Below, piece by piece: positions 47,830-54,508 of a DNA stretch of 64,000 nucleotides. The position numbers and the translations under genes are program-made. How positions within the stretch are numbered: position 1 is the stretch's first letter; every line of letters begins with the position of its first letter. Origin of the DNA: WHSW01 sp033856255 (lineage in GTDB: Bacteria > Actinomycetota > Thermoleophilia > Solirubrobacterales > 70-9). The notes beneath the pieces were generated by a model that was not told the DNA's origin, ran no database searches, and saw only the letters and a list, made by a program, of their open reading frames with translations. The stretch spans positions 1 to 64,000 of the forward strand of contig JAWVFH010000027.1 of NCBI GenBank assembly GCA_033856255.1, in the 5' to 3' direction.

Positions 47830-48123
47830 TCAGGCCCGGTAGGCCGGGCCGGGCCTGACGTCCTCGACCGCGGGCAGGTCCATGTCGAGACCGCAGCTGG
47901 TGCAGACCTGGACGTGGATCTTCTGCACGGTCCCGCACTGCGGGCAGCGGCGCTCGGGCTCGGTGTTCTCGTCGCGCGACATCAGGGCGGCGATCAGGCC
48001 GAAGATCGGCAGGATCGCGCCGATCACGAACCAGAGCCAGAACGAACCGCCCTTGGCGCGCCCGACGAAGCCGGTCCCGAGCCCGAAGCTGATCGCGAAC
48101 ACCGCGTAGAAGCCGCCGGCCAT
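47830..48123 (-). CDS. Small membrane protein with zinc-ribbon tail
   Basis: This 97-residue protein has two N-terminal hydrophobic segments (about 3-20 and 27-47), then a CPQC...CTSC zinc ribbon (about 60-78). Many actinobacteria carry such proteins; role unknown. It is 9 bp downstream of the NADH dehydrogenase gene and likely co-transcribed with it. Confidence 0.72.
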   Translation of the reverse strand: MAGGFYAVFAISFGLGTGFVGRAKGGSFWLWFVIGAILPIFGLIAALMSRDENTEPERRCPQCGTVQKIHVQVCTSCGLDMDLPAVEDVRPGPAYRA

Positions 48124-48132
48124 GCGCTGAAG

Positions 48133-49455
48133 TTAGTCGACCGGTCGATGGGTGCCGCCGCGCGCGTAGACCTCGGCGCGCAGCGGCCGCGGGTGGCCGA
48201 TCGAGCCGACCTCCGCGGTGTCGCGGCGAAACGGCAGGCCGATCGTCCAGTCGGCGACCGCGCGGATCTTGCGGGCGAGCCCGGGGATCTGGCTCATGTG
48301 GTAGGTGCGCGCCATCCACCAGGCGACAAAGCCCCGGAACTTGAGCCTGCCGACCTTGCCGACCGCCTTGTAGCGGCCGAGGTTGACGAAGGCCTCGCGC
48401 CCGAGGTAGCCGAACCGCCGCGGGCGGGTGTCGACGCCGAGCTCGGCGGCGATGTTGTGGGCGACCGCAGGTCCCTGGCGGACCGCCATCGCCGCGGTCG
48501 GCGGACAGGCGCGCCCGCCGCCCGCCGGGTGCGGGACGGCCGCGCAGTCGCCGATCGCCCAGACGCCGCTCATGCCCTCGACGCGCATGTGGTCGTCGAC
48601 GCGCACGCGCCCGCCGTCGTCCAGCGGCAGCGCCAGTCCGGCGAGGCTCGGATGCGGCTTCACGCCGGCCGTCCAGACGAGGGTCCGGGTCGGCACCCGT
48701 TCGCCGGTCGAGAGCAGCACCGAGTCGGCCGTCGCCTGGTCGAGGCGGGTGCCGAGCCGGACGTCGATCCCCCGCCCGCGAAGCTCGCGCAGCGCGTAGG
48801 TCGCGAGGTCCGCCGGAACCTCGGGCAGGACCCGGTCCATCGCCTCGACGAGGATCCAGCGCATTCCCTGCAGGCGCGCCCGGGGGTAGCGGTCCATCGC
48901 GTCGACGGCGAAGTCCTGGAGCTCGGCGAGCGCCTCGAGGCCCGAGTAGCCGCCGCGGACGAAGACGTAGGTGAGCAGCTGCTCGCGCCGGGCGGCGTCC
49001 TCGGTGGCGTTCGCGTCCTCGAGCGTCTCGATCATGTGGTTGCGAAGCCAGATCGCGTCGGCCAGGCTCTTGAAGCCGATCGCGTGCTCGTCGAGGCCTG
49101 GGATCGGCAGCGAGCGCGAGACCGATCCGACCGCCACCAGGAGCTGGTCGTAGCGCAGCGTCTCGGCCGTGCCGTCGTGGCCGCTCAGCTCGACCGTGCG
49201 AGCCGCCGGGTCGTGGGCGGAGATCGCGCCGAGGCGCAGGTTGGTCCGCTTCAGCAGGTCGCGCAGCGGCGTGACGACGTGGCGAGGCTCGAGCGTTCCC
49301 GCCGCCGCCTCGGGCAGAAACGGCGTGTAGAGCAGGAAGTTGACGTCGTTGACGAGGATCAGGCGCGCTGACTGCTTCGGCAGGATCCGCTCGAGCTCGC
49401 GGGCGGCCGAGGATCCGGCGAACCCGCCTCCGGCGATCACGACGTTCCAGGCCAT
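48133..49455 (-). CDS. ndh: Type II NADH dehydrogenase (NDH-2), with altered second dinucleotide motif
   Basis: This 440-residue flavoprotein oxidises NADH without proton pumping and reduces quinone, here probably menaquinone. The FAD motif VVIAGGGFAGSSAAREL is at 5-21. The NADH Rossmann motif reads FVRGGYSGLEAL at about 165-176. Its first Gly is replaced by Arg167, where GxGxxG is expected. The second FAD contact, VWAIGDCAAVP, is intact. The C-terminal ~100 residues (FRGFVAWWMARTYHM) match actinobacterial NDH-2 and probably associate with the membrane. A perfect palindrome lies 21 bp upstream of the ATG. Confidence 0.88.
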   Translation of the reverse strand: MAWNVVIAGGGFAGSSAARELERILPKQSARLILVNDVNFLLYTPFLPEAAAGTLEPRHVVTPLRDLLKRTNLRLGAISAHDPAARTVELSGHDGTAETLRYDQLLVAVGSVSRSLPIPGLDEHAIGFKSLADAIWLRNHMIETLEDANATEDAARREQLLTYVFVRGGYSGLEALAELQDFAVDAMDRYPRARLQGMRWILVEAMDRVLPEVPADLATYALRELRGRGIDVRLGTRLDQATADSVLLSTGERVPTRTLVWTAGVKPHPSLAGLALPLDDGGRVRVDDHMRVEGMSGVWAIGDCAAVPHPAGGGRACPPTAAMAVRQGPAVAHNIAAELGVDTRPRRFGYLGREAFVNLGRYKAVGKVGRLKFRGFVAWWMARTYHMSQIPGLARKIRAVADWTIGLPFRRDTAEVGSIGHPRPLRAEVYARGGTHRPVD

Positions 49456-49475
49456 GGCTCCTATTGTGCCACGGC

Positions 49476-49494
49476 TTGTAACAACTTGTTACAA
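49476..49494. promoter_or_regulatory. Perfect 8-bp-arm palindrome upstream of ndh
   Basis: TTGTAACA-ACT-TGTTACAA is exactly symmetrical and unusually AT-rich for this genome. It is centred about 30 bp upstream of the NDH-2 start, in a 53-bp gap after gatB. It has the shape of a dimeric repressor operator. The TTGT...ACAA ends resemble Rex (NADH/NAD) sites, TTGTGNNNNNNNNCACAA, but inner bases differ and the site is 19 bp rather than 18. A TetR-type regulator is an alternative. Confidence 0.55.
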
Positions 49495-49508
49495 AGTGCC
49501 GTAACGCA

Positions 49509-50927
49509 CTAGCCGAGCTTCTCGTGGATCAGCCGCGTCACCTCTCCCCCGTCCGCCCGTCCCTTCGTCTCCCGCATGACGAACCCGACCAGCGGCCCGA
49601 TCGCCTTCTCGTTACCGCCGCGGACGCGCTCGGCGGCGGCGGGATCCGCCTCGATCGCCCGCTCGACGATCGCCTCCAGCTCGCCCGCCTCCTCGATCCC
49701 GCCCAGCCCCTCGCGCTCGGCGATCTCGGCCGGGTCGATGTCCTCGAGCACCTGGGATCTGAGCACCTGCCGAGCGGCGCCGTGCGAGATCCGCTTCTGC
49801 TGGACCATCTCGATCGTCGCGCCCATGTGCGCCGGTCGCGGCGGCGAACCGGTCGGCTCGGCGCTGAGCGCAGCCGTCAGCTCGCCCGTGACCCAGTTCG
49901 CGACCACGGAATGCTCGATCTCCGGGACGACCTCGACCACGCGCTCGAAGTAGGCGCCGAGCTCGGCGTCGAAGGCGAGCTGGGTGGCGGCCTCGTCCCC
50001 CAGCCCGAGCTCGGTGGCGTAGCGCTCGCGGCGCTCGGCCGGCAGCTCCGGCAGGGCCGCGCGAGCCGACTCGATCATCTCCGCGGTGGGCGCCAGCGGC
50101 ACCAGGTCGGGCTCGGGGAAGTAGCGATAGTCGTGCGAGTACTCCTTCGAGCGCAGCGCCGTCAGAGCGCCGCTGCGCGGATCGAAGTGCAGCGTCTCCT
50201 GCGCGACCCTGCCGCCGCCGTCGAGGATCTCGGCCTGCCGGACGATCTCGGCCTCCACCCCGCGCTCGAGGAAGCGAAAGCTGTTCATGTTCTTGAGCTC
50301 GGTCTTCGTCCCCAGCTCCTCGCTGCCCGCCGGGCGCAGTGAGACGTTGGCGTCGCACCGCAGGCTGCCCTCCTCCATGTTCACGTCGGAGACGCCGATC
50401 TGGCGGATCGTCGTGCGCAGCAGCTGCAGCCACTCGCGCGCCGTCGCCGCGTCGTGGAGGTCGGGCTCGGTGACGATCTCGACCAGCGGCGTGCCGCCAC
50501 GGTTGAAGTCGACCAGCGAGACGCCCGAGTCGTGGATCCGCCCGGAGGCGGAGTCGTGGACCAGCTTCGCCGCGTCCTCCTCCAGGTGGACGCGGTGGAT
50601 GCGGACGTCGCCGAGCCGCCCGTTGACGGCCAGCGGCAGATCGAACTGGCTGATCTGGTACGCCTTCGGATTGTCGGGATAGAAGTAGTTCTTGCGGTGG
50701 AAGATCGAGCGGGGGGCGATCTCGCAGCCGAGCGCGAGCCCGATCTGGATCGCGTAGCGCACCGCCTGCTCGTTGGCCACCGGCAGCGAGCCCGGGTGCG
50801 CGAGGCAGATCTCGCAGGTGTGGACGTTGGGCTCGTCGCCGAACGAGAGCTCGCAGCCGCAGAACATCTTCGTCCGCGTCGAGAGCTGGACGTGGATCTC
50901 GAGCCCGATCACCGGCTCCCAGCTCAT
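49509..50927 (-). CDS. gatB: Aspartyl/glutamyl-tRNA amidotransferase subunit B
   Basis: This 472-residue tRNA-binding and kinase subunit of GatCAB converts Glu-tRNA-Gln or Asp-tRNA-Asn to the amide forms. WEPVIGLEIHVQLSTRTKMFC with the Cys-rich FCGC...CEICLAHPG, NYFYPDNPKAYQISQFDLP and DFNRGGTPLVEIVTEPD are diagnostic. YDYRYFPEPDLVPL-type DYRYFPEPDLVPL and a YqeY-like tail (about 400-472) complete it. ATG at 50927 overlaps the zincin gene's stop. Confidence 0.97.
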   Translation of the reverse strand: MSWEPVIGLEIHVQLSTRTKMFCGCELSFGDEPNVHTCEICLAHPGSLPVANEQAVRYAIQIGLALGCEIAPRSIFHRKNYFYPDNPKAYQISQFDLPLAVNGRLGDVRIHRVHLEEDAAKLVHDSASGRIHDSGVSLVDFNRGGTPLVEIVTEPDLHDAATAREWLQLLRTTIRQIGVSDVNMEEGSLRCDANVSLRPAGSEELGTKTELKNMNSFRFLERGVEAEIVRQAEILDGGGRVAQETLHFDPRSGALTALRSKEYSHDYRYFPEPDLVPLAPTAEMIESARAALPELPAERRERYATELGLGDEAATQLAFDAELGAYFERVVEVVPEIEHSVVANWVTGELTAALSAEPTGSPPRPAHMGATIEMVQQKRISHGAARQVLRSQVLEDIDPAEIAEREGLGGIEEAGELEAIVERAIEADPAAAERVRGGNEKAIGPLVGFVMRETKGRADGGEVTRLIHEKLG

Positions 50928-51199
50928 GCGTACCCCAGCTCGTCGAGTTGCTCCTCGCCCATCCCGAAGTGATGGCCGACCTCGTGCCAGACCGTGCGCC
51001 TGACTTCCTCGGCATCCGGGTTGGCCGCGCGGAAGATGACGATCCGGCCCAGGCCCCCGACGGGGTCGTAGATCCCCATCAGATCGTCGGGGTGCGACTC
51101 CTCGACGATCACCGCGACCTCGCCGAGCTCGTCGCGCACCCACTGCGGCAGCGCGTCGATCGCCTCGACCGCGGCATCGCGAACCTCAGCGTCGGTCAC
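50924..51199 (-). CDS. Minimal metallopeptidase-family (Zincin_1-like) protein
   Basis: This 91-residue protein contains HEVGHHFGMGEEQLDELGY (about 72-90), the HExxH motif of the short bacterial zincin-like family (PF06262 type). EEVRRTVWHE lies just before. IVIFRAANPDAEEV precedes it. The family has very short members of unknown substrate. The GTG start at 51199 overlaps the gatA stop, and its own stop overlaps gatB, so it is sandwiched and coupled inside the gatCAB operon. The long open frame upstream is a gatA shadow. Confidence 0.8.
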   Translation of the reverse strand: MTDAEVRDAAVEAIDALPQWVRDELGEVAVIVEESHPDDLMGIYDPVGGLGRIVIFRAANPDAEEVRRTVWHEVGHHFGMGEEQLDELGYA

Positions 51200-52626
51200 G
51201 AGCCCGGCCTCCCCTCGAAGGCGATCGCCCCTTCGAGCGCGTGCGCGGCGTCGAGCAGCTTCGACTCCGCGAACGCCGGCGCGGCGATCTGCAGGCCGAC
51301 CGGCAGCTCCGCCCCGCCCCCGGCGGGCGCCGCGAGCCCGCTCGGGATCGAGACCGCGGGGATCCCGGCCAGCGACATCGGCACGGTGAAGTAGTCGGAG
51401 AGGTACATCGCCAGCGGGTCGGCGGTCCGGGCGCCGAGCTCGAAGGCGACGGTGGGCGAGGTCGGGGTGACGATCAGGTCGACGGACTCGAAGGCGGTCG
51501 CGAAGTCGCCGGCGATCTTCGTTCGCACCTTCTGAGCGCGGCCGTAGTAGGCGTCGTAGTAGCCGGAGGACAGCGCGTAGGTGCCGAGCATGATCCGGCG
51601 CTTCACCTCGGCCCCGAAGCCGCGCGCGCGGGTGCGCTCGTACATCCCGTCGAGCCCTCCGTCGGTCTCGCGGATCCCGTAGCGGACGCCGTCGTAGCGC
51701 TGCAGGTTCGAGGACGCCTCGGCCGGCGCGATCACGTAGTAGGCGGAGATCCCGTGCTCCGCGTTCGGCAGCGCGATCTCCTCGATCTCCCCGCCCAGCC
51801 GTTCGATCAGCGCCAGCGAGCCCTCGAACGACTCGGCGACGCCCGGCTCGACCCCCTCGGCGTGATGGGAGAAGTCGCGGGCGACCCCGAAGCGCAGCCC
51901 GGCGAGGTCCGTCCGCGACGGCATCTCGACACCGGCCTCGATCCCGACCGAGGTCGAGTCGCGCGGGTCGCGGCCCTCCATCACGCCCAGCATCAGAGCC
52001 GCGTCGGCGACCGATCGCGTCAGCGGCCCGCACTGGTCGAGCGAGGAGGCGAAGGCGACCATGCCGTAGCGCGAGATCGCGCCGTAGGTGGGCTTCAGGC
52101 CGACGATCCCGCACAGCGCCGCGGGCTGGCGGATCGAGCCGCCGGTATCCGTGCCGATCGCCCAGGGCGCCACCCGCCCGGCCACCGCGGCCGCGGAGCC
52201 GCCGGACGAGCCGCCCGGCACCCGCGCCGTGTCCCACGGGTTCAGGGTCGGCCCGTAGCCGGAGTTCTCGGTCGACGAGCCCATCGCGAACTCGTCCATG
52301 TTGGTCTTGCCGAGCAGCCGGGCGCCGGCGTCGCCGAGCCGGCGAACGGCGGTCGCCGTGTACGGCGGCCGGTAGCCCTCGAGGATCCGGGAACCGGCCG
52401 TGGTCTCGATCCCCTCGGTGCAGAAGAGGTCCTTGACCGCGACCGGTACTCCCCGCAGCGGCGCGCCGCCGGCTCCGCGGGCACCCGGCTCGGCCCGCCA
52501 GAGGTAGGCGTTGAGCCGGTCGCCGGCCGCGGCCTGCGCGTAGGCGTCGAAGTACTCGTCGGCCGAGAGCTCGCCGGCCTCGATCCGGGCCAGCGCCTCG
52601 GTCACGGTGAGCTCGAGAGGGCTCAC
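51196..52626 (-). CDS. gatA: Aspartyl/glutamyl-tRNA amidotransferase subunit A
   Basis: This 476-residue amidase-signature subunit releases ammonia from glutamine for GatCAB. The Ser-cisSer-Lys triad is in VAVKDLFC (Lys), VPGGSSGGSAAAVA and GTDTGGSIRQPAALCG. DEFAMGSSTENS is typical of GatA. The start overlaps gatC's stop. Confidence 0.97.
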   Translation of the reverse strand: MSPLELTVTEALARIEAGELSADEYFDAYAQAAAGDRLNAYLWRAEPGARGAGGAPLRGVPVAVKDLFCTEGIETTAGSRILEGYRPPYTATAVRRLGDAGARLLGKTNMDEFAMGSSTENSGYGPTLNPWDTARVPGGSSGGSAAAVAGRVAPWAIGTDTGGSIRQPAALCGIVGLKPTYGAISRYGMVAFASSLDQCGPLTRSVADAALMLGVMEGRDPRDSTSVGIEAGVEMPSRTDLAGLRFGVARDFSHHAEGVEPGVAESFEGSLALIERLGGEIEEIALPNAEHGISAYYVIAPAEASSNLQRYDGVRYGIRETDGGLDGMYERTRARGFGAEVKRRIMLGTYALSSGYYDAYYGRAQKVRTKIAGDFATAFESVDLIVTPTSPTVAFELGARTADPLAMYLSDYFTVPMSLAGIPAVSIPSGLAAPAGGGAELPVGLQIAAPAFAESKLLDAAHALEGAIAFEGRPGS

Positions 52627-52907
52627 GCCTGGGGCGAGGGAACGCGGAAGGAGCCGTCGGCGGGATCGGGCGCGTTCTCGAGCGCGCGCTCCCGTGGCAG
52701 GCTGGGGTCGGGCTCGTCGGGGCGCAACACGTTTTCGAGCGCAACCACATGGGTGGTCGGCTCGACGTCGTCGAGGTCGAGCGCCGCGACCCGGTCGACG
52801 TGCTCGAGGATGCCCGAGAGCTCGCCCGCCATGCGATCGAGCTCCTCGTCTGAGAGCTCCAGGCGAGCGAGGCGGGCGACGTGGAGAACCTGCTCGCGAT
52901 CGATCAT
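52623..52907 (-). CDS. gatC: Aspartyl/glutamyl-tRNA amidotransferase subunit C
   Basis: This 94-residue stabilising subunit of GatCAB has the typical start IDREQVLHVARLARLELSDEE and the closing LRPDEPDPSLPRERALENAPD. ATG at 52907 fits family length; ATG at 52916 would add three residues. Neither has a clear ribosome site. It heads gatC-gatA-zincin-gatB. Confidence 0.92.
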   Translation of the reverse strand: MIDREQVLHVARLARLELSDEELDRMAGELSGILEHVDRVAALDLDDVEPTTHVVALENVLRPDEPDPSLPRERALENAPDPADGSFRVPSPQA

Positions 52908-52972
52908 CGCGTGCATGTTAGGGGTGGTCCCCGGGCCGGCTGAGCCGCCGGTGCGGAGCCGCCCTGAACGAG

Positions 52973-52999
52973 CCGCGGCCGCCCAGTGGACGGCCGCGG
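52973..52999. repeat. Perfect 9-bp inverted repeat upstream of gatC
   Basis: CCGCGGCCG and CGGCCGCGG are exact complements separated by 9 nt, in the 132-bp gap between the small membrane-protein gene and gatC. A very stable hairpin in RNA of either strand. It may be a terminator lacking a T-tract or a leader hairpin of the gat operon. Confidence 0.5.
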
Positions 53000-53013
53000 T
53001 GTTCACCTCTCCT

Positions 53014-53030
53014 CCGAGCCGGAAGCTCGG
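53014..53030 (-). terminator. Possible terminator hairpin after the small membrane-protein gene
   Basis: CCGAGC and GCTCGG flank CGGAA, about 10 nt after the stop of the minus-strand gene at 53040. No T-tract follows. Together with the repeat at 52973-52999 it may separate that gene from gatC. Confidence 0.3.
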
Positions 53031-53039
53031 TCTACGTGC

Positions 53040-53600
53040 TTACGCAGGCGGCGGGCCCGCGGGCGGATCCGAGGGCGGCGGCGCCGCCGGGGGTGGGGGT
53101 GGCGGAGCGGCTCCACCATCACCGCCGCCGCCGACGCGGTCGACCTGGTCGCCGAACGAGGTCCCCTCCTCCTGCATCGACTGCCAGCCGCCGTAGGCGA
53201 TGCCCGCGGTCAGCAGGAGTCCCACGAACACGCCCCAGCTCCGATCGAGGTCGAGATTGACGCCCAATGCACCGAAGGACGGCGTGTTGAGGATGCTGAA
53301 GCCGACGAAGACGAAGCTGAGGATGCCCAGCCCGGCGGTAACTGCACTAGCCGCGACTGGCAGTGCCACATCGCGCGCCATCATGGTTGCGACCGCTCCA
53401 CCCGCAGCGACGATGATCGTCACCAGGAGGATGAGATCGGTGAAGTCGTACGACTGCCAAGCGTTGAAGCCGGTATCGAAACCCGGCGGCGCTTGGTCCG
53501 CGTTCGGAAATGAGAACCAGTTGAAGAACATGACGATGAACAGGACGACGGCACATGCGCCGGCGATCTGCTCACCCCTTCCAAGCCTGTCTGCGTCCAT
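53040..53600 (-). CDS. Small polytopic membrane protein with Pro-rich tail
   Basis: This 186-residue protein has four predicted helices (about 12-30, 48-70, 78-98 and 115-135). A short segment GFDTGFNAWQSYDFTDL lies between the first two. The last ~35 residues are Gly/Pro-rich (GGGGDGGAAPPPPPPAAPPPS). ATG at 53600 has GGAGAG upstream; the longer frame is a folD shadow. Function unknown. Confidence 0.75.
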   Translation of the reverse strand: MDADRLGRGEQIAGACAVVLFIVMFFNWFSFPNADQAPPGFDTGFNAWQSYDFTDLILLVTIIVAAGGAVATMMARDVALPVAASAVTAGLGILSFVFVGFSILNTPSFGALGVNLDLDRSWGVFVGLLLTAGIAYGGWQSMQEEGTSFGDQVDRVGGGGDGGAAPPPPPPAAPPPSDPPAGPPPA

Positions 53601-53653
53601 ATCTCTCCTCGACGGGGTTGGGAGTGGTGGTTGTCGGCGGGCAGCGTACCGCG

Positions 53654-54508
53654 CTACTGCGGACGGCTCTCGGCCGCCCTCAACGTATTGGCCAGCAGCA
53701 TCGCGATCGTCATGGGCCCGACCCCGCCCGGCACCGGCGTGATCGCGCCGGCGACCTCGCTGACCGCCTCGAAGTCGACGTCGCCGACCAGCCCGTCGTC
53801 GGTGCGGTTGGTGCCGACGTCGATCACCGTCGCCCCCGGCTTCACCATCTCGGCGCCGACCAGGCGCGGCGAGCCGACCGCGGCGACGAGGATGTCGGCG
53901 CGCGAGCAGACGGCCGCCAGGTCGCGGGTCCGCGAGTGACAGACGGTGACGGTGGCGTTCTCGCCGAGCAGCAGCGCCGCGAGCGGCCTGCCGACGAGGA
54001 TCGAGCGGCCGAGGATCACCGCCTCCGCCCCCTCGATCTCGGTCCCGGAATGGCGCAGCAGCTCGATCACGCCCTGCGGCGTGCACGGCACCAGCCCCGG
54101 CCGGCCCTGAGCGAGCAGGCCGGCGTTGATCGCCGAGAGGCCGTCGACGTCCTTGGCCGGGTCGAGCGCCGCGATCACCGCGTCCTGGTCGATCTGCTCG
54201 GGGAGCGGCAGCTGGACGAGGATCCCGTCGACGGTCTCGTCCGCGTTCAGCGCGGCGATCAGCTCCAGCAGCTCGTCCTCCGGGGTCTCGCCGCCGAGCT
54301 GCTCGTGGATCGAGCGCATGCCGACCTCCTCGGTCTGCTTGCGCTTGCTGGCCACGTAGATCTGCGAGGCCGGGTCATCGCCGACCAGCACCGTCGCCAG
54401 CCCGGGGACGTTGCCGCCGCGCGCGGCGACGAAGTCCGCGACGCCCGCGGCCACCCGCTCCTTGACCTGCGCGGCGACGGCCTTGCCGTCGATCACCCTG
54501 GCGGCCAT
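53654..54508 (-). CDS. folD: Methylenetetrahydrofolate dehydrogenase/cyclohydrolase
   Basis: This 284-residue bifunctional enzyme supplies 10-formyl-THF. YVASKRKQTEEVGM (catalytic Lys), VQLPLPEQID, PCTPQGVIELL and ILGRSILVGRPLAALLL are standard. GDVDFEAVSEVAGAITPVPGGVGPMT closes the fold. ATG abuts the pcrA stop (they share the base at 54508). Confidence 0.97.
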   Translation of the reverse strand: MAARVIDGKAVAAQVKERVAAGVADFVAARGGNVPGLATVLVGDDPASQIYVASKRKQTEEVGMRSIHEQLGGETPEDELLELIAALNADETVDGILVQLPLPEQIDQDAVIAALDPAKDVDGLSAINAGLLAQGRPGLVPCTPQGVIELLRHSGTEIEGAEAVILGRSILVGRPLAALLLGENATVTVCHSRTRDLAAVCSRADILVAAVGSPRLVGAEMVKPGATVIDVGTNRTDDGLVGDVDFEAVSEVAGAITPVPGGVGPMTIAMLLANTLRAAESRPQ

